From Aplysia californica (lineage: Eukaryota; Mollusca; Gastropoda; Aplysiida; Aplysiidae), in the NCBI RefSeq assembly GCF_000002075.1, contig NW_004797520.1, forward strand, positions 304,072 to 368,071: a DNA stretch of 64,000 nucleotides, written 5' to 3'. Positions 37,901-49,900 of this stretch are shown here, in pieces (position 1 is the stretch's first letter; each line of letters opens with the position of its first letter). The notes under the pieces were generated by a model, which searched no databases, was not told the origin of the DNA, and saw only the letters and a program-made list of their open reading frames with translations. The position numbers and the translations under genes were made by a program.

Positions 37901-40900
37901 ACAATCTGTCGGTCAGGACATGTTCTGTTGTCAGGACACGTTCTGTTGGTTGGACGCGTTCTCGTGACACCAGTGCTTTCTTGTCAGATCTCCATTTTTA
38001 ATAACAGTGAAAACAGTTCATAACAAAGAGTGAGCTGAAGAAGAAGTCACATTTTCATTGTTTATAAGAATGGAGATATGACAAGAAAGCAAAGAGGTCG
38101 TGTTCTGTTGGTCAGGACATGTTCTGTTGTCAGGACATGTCTGTAGGTCTGTTGGTCAATCTTGCTGTAAACAGATTTACAATACGGCCAAAAATACTCT
38201 GTTAGTTTTACGAAGAATTGAGTTAGGGGTAGGATTTATAAACCATGTATGCTTTTGAGGTCTTTTAGGCCTACGTACTCTAGATTTCAGTTGTGAGTTT
38301 TGTCTTATAGCTCCTTATCGTGAACCTAGTATATGTTTCCAAGTTTCAGTTGCTGTCAAAATAGGTTTCCTAATTCTAAACATTTCCTGGAGTCCAAAGG
38401 GGCTCAGGACAGATAAGCGTAGCGTCGACTTCTCTCCGTCTTATATACCTGACAGTATAGGGAGAGAGTAAGTAAGTAAATTTACCAAGCCATGCCGTTG
38501 ATAAGGAGCTGGAATCGGTGGACCTGAGTCTGAAAGTTGACAGCTTTTATCTTGTATTGACCACCGTCAATGGATAGGCTGTTTCACCAGGGTAGTAACC
38601 TCGGCGGCTCACATTAGAATATACGATATGGAACTTTACTTGTCCTGTTCAGGAAATTGTTTCTGACATGCTGTAGTTATTGAGAGGAATGTGTGGGTGT
38701 ATGACGGGTGCTCTGGTGTGGTTTGCTTCTTTTTTTCCTATCAAACATCTATCATCTTTATCTCTGCTTCTTTTTTGTGTTTGTTACTCTCTTGTAACTC
38801 CTCTAGTCTTCAGCACTTATGTGACCTTATTGTGTTGCAAGTGCCGTAAAACTCTTACTAAAACTGAACTATCTCTCCTCCTTCTTTTTTGTGTTTGTTA
38901 CTCTCTTGTAACACCTCTAATCTTCGACACTTATATGACCTTATTGTGTTGCAAGTGCCGTAAAACACTTACAAAAGCTAAAATGAGAGGAATGTGAGGG
39001 AATGAAATGGGTTCAATCCGGGCCGAGTAATGGGACAAGACACGACTTTCTCACCCAGCTCATGCCATTTTGCTTCTGCAGAAATAATAGCACAAACGCG
39101 TCGGACACTGGCGTGTTCTCTCCCCTTGATGATGATGATGAGTAAGAGTTGCTTTTCTTTTCACTGCTGCTGGTGGAGGTTTATGAAGCATGAGGGATTG
39201 TACGGTTTATTGAAATAATAAGAGCATGGTTAGAACTAACCCAAATTAGGTCAAGATTTCGAGTTTGTTTGCTGATCACATAGGTGGTTAGCTGGTGCTC
39301 TGGTGTGGTTTGCTCTTTCTTTCCTATTAGATTAAACATATATCATTCTCATCTTTCCGTCTGTGCTAAAGTATAACTATTGAGTTACACCTCTAACCTT
39401 TGACGATGAAATGACCTATCTGTGTGGCAAGTGCCATAAAACTCGTACTAAAACTAAACTCTCCGACCTGTCTTTGCATTTTCTTTTTTTGCATCCGTGG
39501 TGATGGGTTTTGACGCATGGTTTCACATAGACAGCCTTCAGCATTGAATGATAGCAGATTATTATCTTTGTTGAAAGAATCTGCTGGTCTTTCAACATAC
39601 AAAGAGTCTCACTCATGCCCAACTCGTTTTTAACCCTTTTGATAGGACATGTTTTCCATTCCCTGATACGTCAAGATGTCGAAAATTGTGTACGTCCAAT
39701 AAGGCATTGAAGTGGTTAATACTTTACCATAAAATTTTTGGGGAAAATCCAAAGAAACTGAGTGGTAAACATCGCCAATCGGCGAGATGATGCGGCCAAG
39801 TGTTTATTAATGAAGGACCATCGGACCAGAGTTGGAGCTCTGGATCATGGAACAGTTACTCTAATTTTTAAAAATTCTGGTACTCGTTTGTTGAATTAAC
39901 TGTTAAAACTCTCTGGGTGCTTGGTTAGGGCTTTGGTGCGGTCTGCTGCTGCTTGTTCTTTTTGATAATGGTATTGTTCTGATTGCTACAGATTTCGTAC
40001 TTTAAAAAATAAGGTGGTGGTTTTTTAACCCCAGTTTAACGAAACAAACAGACACTAATGAATAAAAAGTTTTGTTTTTAAATAAAGACAGTTATTCCTT
40101 TGCTCAGCGGTACTTATTGAATTTCCCACTGCAGCAGCATGCACACAACACTTAAGGATATGTTTTTGTTCTACATACATATATATATATATATATATAT
40201 ACTAAGCCTGTTATAAAGAACTCTGTTATTTATTCATTTCACCTCTGGGAAAGGTATCTGGTGCATGGTTCGAACAAACAACCTTTGGGAGTGGCAATTC
40301 ACCCAAATTGTACTATAGTTTGGGCAAGGAAACATCTTCACTTTTTCAACATGCTGCTTTTCTTAGTTTTTCTGCACCCGCGGGGCGAGAGTCCAATAGA
40401 GCATGTGTGGTTGGTTGGCGGGTGTTCTGGTGTGGTTTGCTTCTTCTTTCCTATCAAAAATCGATCGTTTCTATCTTCCGTCCTTCTTTTTTGTGTTTGT
40501 TACACTCTTGTAACACCTCTAATCTTCAGCACTCATATTACCGTATTGTGTTGCAAATGCAGTAAAACTCTTACTAAAACTAATAAAAAGAGCATGTGAT
40601 TGTTAAGGGGTAATAGGATAACACATGGCATGGCATGTTTCTTTTACGCCAATGTCGCGACAGATGGAAGGTAAGGAGTAAGGAGGGGGTGTGAACAGAG
40701 CTTTTCCCAGGGCACTTACTTATATGACCTTATTGTGTTGCAAGTGCCGTAAAACTCTTACTAAAACTAAAACGATAAGGGGTTCTGAATGGGGAGGAAT
40801 GACTGATTGCAGACTGCATGAATGATTCGTCTCAATCCCAGTCAAGCTTGAGTTTATCATTTCTGGATACCATAGAATCTGAGTGCATTTTTGACGGCCC

Positions 40901-43900
40901 TTTAAAGCAGAAATCTTTCTCTCAGAGGAATCTAAATAACTCCCTGAATGAACAGTATCAACTACACTTAATAACTTGCCTTAATGTTTTTATCATAATT
41001 TTTAGTTTGATAGCTGCACCTTACATTTCCTTCTTTCCTATCAACCATCTGTCGTCCTTATCTCACCTACTTTTCTTTGTATGTTACTCTCTTGTAATAC
41101 CTGTACTCATTTTTGGCGCTAATACGATATTTCATATTTGTGTTGCAAGAGCTGTTAAACTTTCTAAACCTACACAAAAACCTTACATTTCTGAAATATT
41201 GCATCCAGTTTGTTTTGTTAAGGCTAGAGAAATTAAAGCTGTTAAGGTGCTAGCTGAATCTGTGTTATCAGCTCTGATTCTGTCTGTGTATGACACAATG
41301 ATAAAGGTATAATTACTCATGTCATAGTCATAGTTACTGTGTGGAAGGAAAAAGTCTTTAATACACAAGCATCTTTGATTTGTGTGTATTGAAGACATCA
41401 ACAGAGTTTTTCATTTTTCTTCTTGTGTAGATTCTTGCTGGTATACAAATGTTTGAAATAGAATTAAAATTGCTCAGGTGCTTGTTTGAAGTAACATGTA
41501 ATGATCCCTAGTACATATTTAAAATAGAATAAAGAGGTCGCTGTGGTGCTTCTCTGAAATATTATATATATATCTGATTACCCCTTGTATATAATTTCAA
41601 ATAAAAGATCTTGTAAAGATATTTTATTTTTTAGTGTAATTTAAAAAATTTAATACATAAGAATAAAGTATTCTTAAACAAAGGTTCAGTGTACGAGATT
41701 TTCGGACATTATTTTTTTCTTTTTTTCAGGCGGAGTCAGAAGATAACTTATTTCATCATGACCAATGGAGGGATGACGGTTGTCAGTCCCAAAAGGTGGG
41801 TGGTTGGCGGGTGCTCTGGTGTGGTTTGCTCCTTCTTTCCTATCAAACATCTATCGTCCTCATCTCCCCTCCTTCTTTTTTTGTGTTTGTTACTCTCTTG
41901 TAACGCCTCCAATCTTCTGCACTTATATGACGTTATTGTGTTGCAAGTGCCGTAAAACTCTTATTAAAACAAAGTCCCGAAAGGTTGAACAGATTTATTG
42001 TTTTTCAATTTTACTTTGTTCTTTAGCTCTGGGTAAAAGGATGTGAACTTCACAATTTATTAGTTTACGTCTCATGTCAGGTCAGTTTTTAGATAGTTTT
42101 AGATAGCTTTCAGAGCGTTTTTTCTATATTTGACTGTTAATCGTGCTAAATAGTGTTAAGAACTTTTCAAATGACTTGCTGTAGAAAGTTATGTAATGTT
42201 TTCAAACATTTTACAACTACTCCTGACAAATTAAAAGTTCTTCATCTTGTCCATTAATTATAGGGAAAGCGTGTCAAATTACTCTTTCCTGAACTTGTGA
42301 TTCTCAATTAATTTCTTCTTAAATTCCTTTTTTTTTTCTTTTTTCCTGGTCTTTTTAAATGACAGTGAGGCCAAGTTTTTTGAGTCGATGCGCGACCCTC
42401 GTGAATCCTCCCTGTACAAGCGAGCTCTTCATTCTCCGTCGTGCATCTATATGGCAGACTATAGCGAAGGTATGTTATTGTTGGCCGGCCGTTATAATGC
42501 TTGACGTCCAAAATGTAGAAAAATTTTCCTGATTACAGTTTCTTAATTTGTGGTATCGGCTGCATGTGTTCTACATGTGTTCTACATGTGTTCTACATGT
42601 GTTCTACTTGTGTTCTACATGTGTTCTACATGTGTTCTACATGTGTTCTACATGTGTTCTACCTGTGTTCTACCTGTGTTCTGCATGTGTTCTACATGTG
42701 TTCTGCATGTGTTCTACATGTGTTCTACAAGTATTTTGTCAAAATTTAAGGACAAGCAGGCTAACCCAAATTTCTGGGGTTTCCAGAAATCTTGATCTAC
42801 AATAAAAATGGGCATTGCTCTACCTATAGGAGAAGTTTGGTTTCATTGGTGTGTATATTTGTTTGATTATAGAGAAAACTCTCCTCGTCTTTTAAAGAAA
42901 CTGGACAAGGATCCAAAAACTTTACCTTTGATTTCCTCAAAACAGCATTTTTCTGGATAGCCCCCTTGTGCCTATAAGCGACCAATTCTAAATGCTGAAG
43001 AAAAAAAAAAGCAAAAAAAAAAAAAATGCAATGCAGGTACACTTGCTAAAAGAATTATATAGGTTTTTGAATCTCTCCTGTAAAATGTTCCATTCTAGGC
43101 TTACTGTATTTCTACAATTTGCTGACGTTGTACTCGGTACTCAATTTTATTTTTTTGTACAACAGCCAAACGGCCCAACACTTCAGACAGCGCTCAGATC
43201 ACCATGGCCTGTGGGATCTCCATCAAGAAGAAAATATCTGGCCAGGACCTGGTCATTGACAAGCCTGTGGGTAAGGAATAGGACACGTGTATTTGTAGTA
43301 TGAAGTGTGTTATTTATGATGGAAGCTTGTGTTGCGAGGTAGTGGTGGTGTTGTTGTTGTTGTTGTTGTTGTTTTTGTTGTTGTTGCTGTTGCTGTAATT
43401 GAACAAAGCGTTCCTAATTTTATTTGCTCTTCAGAGATGTATCGTCCTTATCTCTCCTCCTTTTGTTTACCCTCGTAACACCTTTCATCTTTGCCACAAG
43501 TGCTGTAGAACTCTTACCAAAACGAAATGAAAAACTAAAATTAACCCTCCCCCCACCCCCCACCCCTCCTGCTTGCAGTTGTTGGTGCCCGTCTGAGCCA
43601 CGACAAATTGTTTGACCTGGTGCGAGACGGGATGGGCAAGGCGGGTCTGGACACCACCAAACTGCTGAGCTGCGATGATGTGGAGTCGCTCTACTGTTAC
43701 CTGGTGGACGACGGGGGGGTTTGTGGTAGCCTCCAATCAGGACGATGCTCAGCAGCAGGTGTGTTGAAGAGAGAGAGAGAGAGGTAGAGGAAGAGAGAGA
43801 GAGAGAGAGAGGTGGACGAAGCAGCTGGTTTGTTGGAGAGAGAGGGGGGTAGAGAGAGAGAGGTGAATGAAGCCGCAGGTTTGTTGTAGAGAGAGAGAGA

Positions 43901-46900
43901 GGTTGGTGGTTTTACTGATTCTCCATCAGACAAATGTACAACAAAAGTATTCATGACATTTTCACCGATTGATTCATTACATTTTCGCCGCTTGATTCCT
44001 CAGATTGGCCGTTTCCTGGGCCAAGTTGACCCGACGGTGATGGGCAAATTGCTGAATGAGGGTTACTTCCTCCAGTAAGTCATGTTTTCTCCTCAGTCTA
44101 GAAACCTGCTCCTTTTGTAACACACAGGGCTATCAGGACCATTGCCTGCTCATAGTTATGCTGTCTTTGTAACACACAGGGGTATTAGAACCATTAGGAA
44201 CCTGCCCCTTTAGTAACATTCAGGCTATAAGGAGCATTAGAAATCTGCCCTTTTTGTAACAGACAGGGATATCAGGACCATTGCCTGCTCATTACTGTTC
44301 TGCCTCTGTAACACACAGGGCTATCAGAAGCTTTAGAAACCTGCCTGTGGGTGGTTGGCGGGTGCTCTGGTGTGGTTTGCCCCTTCTTTCCTATCAAATA
44401 TCTCCTTATCTCCCCTTCTTCTTTTTTATGTTTGTTACTCTCTTGCAACACCTCTAATCTTCTGGCGCTTATATGACCTTATGCAGTTGCGAGCGCCGTA
44501 AAACCTCTACTAAAACTAACCTTATGCAGTTGCGAGCACCGTAAAATCTCTACTAAAACTAACCTTATGCAGTTGCAAGCGCCGTAAAATCTCTACTAAA
44601 ACTAACCTTATGCAGTTGCGAGCGCCGTAAAATCTCTACTAAAACTAACCTTATGCAGTTGCGAGCGCCGTAAAACCTCTACTAAAACTAAAACAAAGAA
44701 CCTTGCCCTTTTGTGACACACCGGGCTATCAGGACCATTGCCTGCTCATTGCTGTACTGTCTCTGTAACACACCGGGCTATCAGGACCATTGCCTGCTCA
44801 TTGCTGTACTGTCTCTGTAACACACCGGGCTATCAGGACCATTGCCTGCTCATTGCTGTACTGTCTCTGTAACACACCGGGCTATCAAGACCATTGCCTG
44901 CTCATTGCTGTACTGTCTCTGTAACACACAGGGCTATCAAGACCATTGCCTGCTCATTGCTGTACTGTCTCTGTAACACACAGGGCTATCAGGACCATTG
45001 CCTGCTCATTGCTGTACTGTCTCGAACTTTTCTGGTTAGCATCGCTTACAGTTCTCTTGGGGTATTAGATTTAAAGTTGTTGTTTTTTTCAATGAAATAT
45101 ACAGAGAGCAGAGCCAGTATTCAGTGTGTTTCCTTTCATTTCTATGATGGTAATAGTTTGTATGTCAGTGTCTGAAGGTAACCAGTGCATCTTCAGAGGA
45201 GAATATTTGTTAAAGAGAAATAGAAGAAATAAGGATTAAGATGACTTGTGGCTTTTGCTATGGCCAGTGAGACGAATTCTGGCAGAGGACAGTTTGCCAC
45301 ATTTTTAAACATTTAAACTGTTCATCTCCCCTTGTGGATGTACACAACCTTGGGGCTTCTGTCTTGGCTTCTGCATTTCTACTTTGTGAAACCTCTATTG
45401 ATTTATATGTTTTATCTTATTACATTAAAGCTTCTATCTTGTGTTGGATGTGTTGTATGTTACAATGATGCGTGGATCTAATGCTGTCTAGAGATCCCAA
45501 CTCCACACTTTGAGACTATGCCCTCTTCTGATAGTTGTTTTTTTCTTAACTTTCCGCCTCTCCCCTTCTCAGGACTGTCCAGTACGACTTCCAGGCCGCA
45601 TGTGTGAAAACTGACGACACGGTCAGCGCTGGCTTTAAGAGCTTCCAAATTGTAAGTTTGGGATTTTGTTTTTGAAGAGGAAAAGTAGCATAAAAAATAT
45701 CTAATATCCAAATTATTCTTATTGCTTATAATCTGCAAACTTCCACATCTGTGCCTCTAGAAAAACAATGACAGTCACTGAGCTGAAGATACTGAATTAT
45801 TGCATTTTGCGAGAGCTCCAGGCTCCTTGGGTTACTCTTGAAAAGTTGAAGCAAGCAATGGGCTGGGTCCAAAATTACCAAACATTCTTTGTTTAAGAGA
45901 TGGCTTTATTGAAACACGATGACAGCCCAGTGTGTTTGGAACACTCAGATTTGATATTCTCTAACTGGGAAACCACTATTTTGATCCTTTTTTTCTTTTG
46001 TACTCTTCAAACACTGGTTAAGATAGATGAAAGTACAGGCTCTGTACTATATATAGGCCTAAGTGGCTCATGAACTTACATTTTTCAGTCGTTATGTGTC
46101 AGCCTGATGGATAGAATATTTTGAATGGTCAGTTTTCTTGTCGTGGGAATTGTTCTCCTGATTGTTGCCTGATCGATAAAAAGCGTATGTTTTTTTCATG
46201 ACTTCCTTATTACTCAGAAGCATACGTTATTTTCAAGGTGACTCCTTGATTACTAAATAGCATATGTTATTTTCAAGGTGACTTCCTTATTACTAAGAAG
46301 CATATGTTATTTTCAAGGTGACTCCTTGATTACTAAGAAGCATATGTTATTTTCAAGGTGACTCCTTGATTACTAAGAAGCATACATTATTTTCAAGGTG
46401 ACTTCCTGATTACTAAGAAGCATATGTTATTTTCAAGGTGACTTCCTGATTACTAAGAAGCATATGTTATTTTCAAGGTGACTTCCTGATTACTAAGAAG
46501 CATATGTTATTTTCAAGGTGACTTCTTGATTACTAAGAAGCATATGATATTTTCAAGGTGACTTCCTGATTACTAAGAAGCATACATTATTTTCAAGGTG
46601 ACTTCCTGATTACTAAGAAGCGTATGCTATTTTCAAGGTGACTTCCTGGTTACTTAGAATCGTTCATTTTTTCATGTGGACTACTCAATTATTGTATTAG
46701 TGTTGATGGTCTAATTGTTAAGAAGCTTGCGTTTTTTTCTTGTCAACTTCTGCATTACTAAATAGGTGTTTCTTTTTCAAATGGAACGTCTGATTTCTAA
46801 GTAGGAACTTTTTTTTTTTTCGCAGCCCTCAATGACATTGCTGTATGAAGTTCTGAACGTAGGCTGGTGGACAAGCAAAGTCTCATGGTGCGTACTTTGT

Positions 46901-49900
46901 TTGATTTTTTTCTCCCTTTTTTGTGTTGTTGTAAACTGCAGGAACTGGTTGGTGGCGAGAGTGTTTGATCTCTGCGAATGGTTTCTGTGTGAGGCGGATT
47001 TTTCTGACATGTTTCAACGGGTTGTTAAATCACTTGTGACCTTTAGTTTGTTAGAATTGTTCGCTTTCTTCCTCGGAAGTTACCATCTGTTTTGCCCTGC
47101 TCAAATACAAACATGTGTTGATTTCTCATAGAATATTAAATTCAAGGATTATTTTTTGTTCACTCAAATATACAAAGAGCATGAACAACAGTCATTGTGC
47201 ATCCTGTATCTTTATTGCAATTATATAAAAAATGTAGATCTCGTGTTGTGTGTTTTGTGTTACATTGAAGTATGGATCTTATGCTATGTAGAAATTCTTA
47301 CAGTATACCTTGAGACTATGTTCTCTTCTGATAAACTTTGATCTGTTGTGCAGAGCATTAAGTTCAACAAGTGAGTGGTATCAAACATCTATCGTCCTGA
47401 TCTCTCCTCCTTCTTTTTTGTGTTTGTTACTCTCTTGTAACACCTCTAATCTTTGGCACTTATATGATCTTATTGTGTTGCAAGTGCCATAAAACTTGTA
47501 CTAAAACTAAAAACTAAAGTTCAACAAAGACTATACTGCAGCTACCATGGTATGGCATTTGCTTTGACAAGACTTGTTTTTGTCTACCTCTAGCGATTTG
47601 TTCATTGTGCTGTTGGCCACATATGTCCACTACTTCCGTGAAGACTTTGAGCAAAGTGGGTGGTTGGAGGGCGCCACTGGCTGCCTCTGTCTGTCTGTCT
47701 TGCTTTTCCCCAGCACTAAATGGCCATTGTGTCAATGTGCTTCTCTTTACTCTTACAAACAAAACAAACTTTGAGCTACAAAAAAAGTTTCAAACTTGGG
47801 ATAAGATGAAAATGGAGTGAGTTGCTCTTTATCAGCCTCTGAGCTTATTGTGCTTTTTATTCCTCTTTTAACTGAATGAATTTTTGTTTTGTATTACGAG
47901 GTCTGGGTCTTTATTTTTGTTTTTGTGCTGAATGTAAATGCTATGTATTTGTCTTTCCACAGGGCCTTTGTTAACTTCAACTTGTACAGGTATGTTCTGT
48001 GTGATTCAAAGACCGTTGAAGTTGTCGACTAAAGTGATATAAATATCTGTGAAAGCATAAAATGGAAACAGATGTCGAGAACATTATGTGGACAAACACG
48101 GAACAATTTCATAATCAGTCATTTTCTTAACCCTATCGGTACGTCGTGTTTTACTATTGTATCCATACGACATGGGGAACTCTGTGCCATCACTTTCCAG
48201 AGAGGAAATTTTTTCGTTAATCCGATCCGTACACTTTTTCATAGCAGTCTGTCAAAATGATTTTTTGAGAAATACTGAAAGTTTCAAAGAGATCTTCTCC
48301 CTAGAAGTATTCTAAAATGTGAAGAATACAACCGTAGGGGTACAAAATGACCCCAGGGCGTATGGATAGGGATAGATATGCTATACCAACTGTTTTCTAT
48401 TGCATCCAAAAATTGTTTGAGTTTCAAGTCTTGGCCGGTCATTTAGTTGTTGGGCGAGATATGACTTTTAACCACGTTTGTTGTTGCAGACCCTGCAGTA
48501 TAATGGTCAGGTCTTGGCTTGTTGAATAAAAGTTGAATTCCCATATATGGAGAAGGTATTTTATCTAGTGTCTCCAACTTTTTTCTCCTTTAAGATATAG
48601 CATCCAACATGGCCTGGGCTATACTTGACAAGTCGGGTGGAAGCGTTGTATACTTATCGTTGTAAAGTGCCTAGATCATGCTGGAGACAATGGTTATGTA
48701 CTATATAAATACAGTTGTTATTATTATTTAATTTTTCCTTAATTTTTTCAATGTTTTCAATGGGGATGTAAATCAATTGTAATCTTGTCTTGTTGACGAA
48801 ATCAGATTTTAACCTTTGAAAAGTTTGTGTTGATTTTTTTTGGTGTTTTTTTTTTAATGTCGTGTTGTTGTTAATCCAGTAGGCTACTGTGTGAGTGTGT
48901 GTCCTTCAGGTCAGCGCCGTGTTGAAAAAGGTGGAAGTCCTGAACATGAGTTCTGTGCTGCAGTATACTGCCATACGCTGATAAAGCGCTTTTTTTCCTA
49001 TTCACAGCAGTTTGAAGTAAAAAGGCATTTTGTCAGTGTAACCATTAAAAAAAGGCGTTCTTCCGAAATTTGAATTCTAATTTATTAAAAAACTAGTCAA
49101 GTTTCACTTTGATTTTTTTCCCATAAATAGGGTAACTGATTGGGCTATCAATTTAACAGATTTTTTAAAAATGCGCCAAAAACCAAAAAAAAGGCGCTTT
49201 GTCAGCTTAGGGAAGTATAGGCCTGGAGTATTGTCTGTGGTGAGGATGGGAGGAAGAAGTTGCCTTGGCAGCTCGTGTAGTTTAGGACCAAATTGTCATC
49301 AATGGTTTTTCTTTTGTGTTTCAGCTGGTTGTTTTCCCCCAGCACTCAAGTTTGGGGTAAGTTGACTTTTCTCCATCCTCGTGGGTGGTTGGTGGGTCTT
49401 CTTTCCTATCAAACATCTATCGTCCTTAGCTCTCTTCCTTCTTTTGTGATGGGTGGTTGGCAGATGCTCTGGTGTGGTTTTTTCCTTCTTCCTATCAAAC
49501 ATCTATCCTCCATATTTCTCTTCCTTCTGTTTTGTGTTTATTACTCTCTTGTAATGCCTTTAATTTTCAGCATTTATATGACCTTTTTGTGTTGCAAGTG
49601 CTGTAAAACTCTTATTAAAACATCTCTATCCTCGTTGACTTTTCTCCATCGTCGTACAGTAAAGGGATGATTGATGGTCGTTGTAGTTGTTTCCAGCTGG
49701 GCAGAGATTTGAACTCTTGGGCTTGTTAACCGTATAAATGCCAGTTTTACTCTCAGGTCCTTGTCATGCTTGATAGCTTGGAAGGCAGCGTAATGAGTCT
49801 GTTTACTTTTTATTTGAAAAAAAAAGTCCAAACTGGCCGAAAAATATCGATTTTTCGGATTTCATTATTTTGACGAGCGCCTGATCTCACCACGATACCT

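Noticed and set aside
42548-42805. Cys/Val-rich small proteins
   Set aside because: Product of an 11-bp minisatellite open in all frames.
46185-46660. CRISPR-like array or coding repeat
   Set aside because: Continuous 40-bp tandem units without spacers; stops in frames; intronic.
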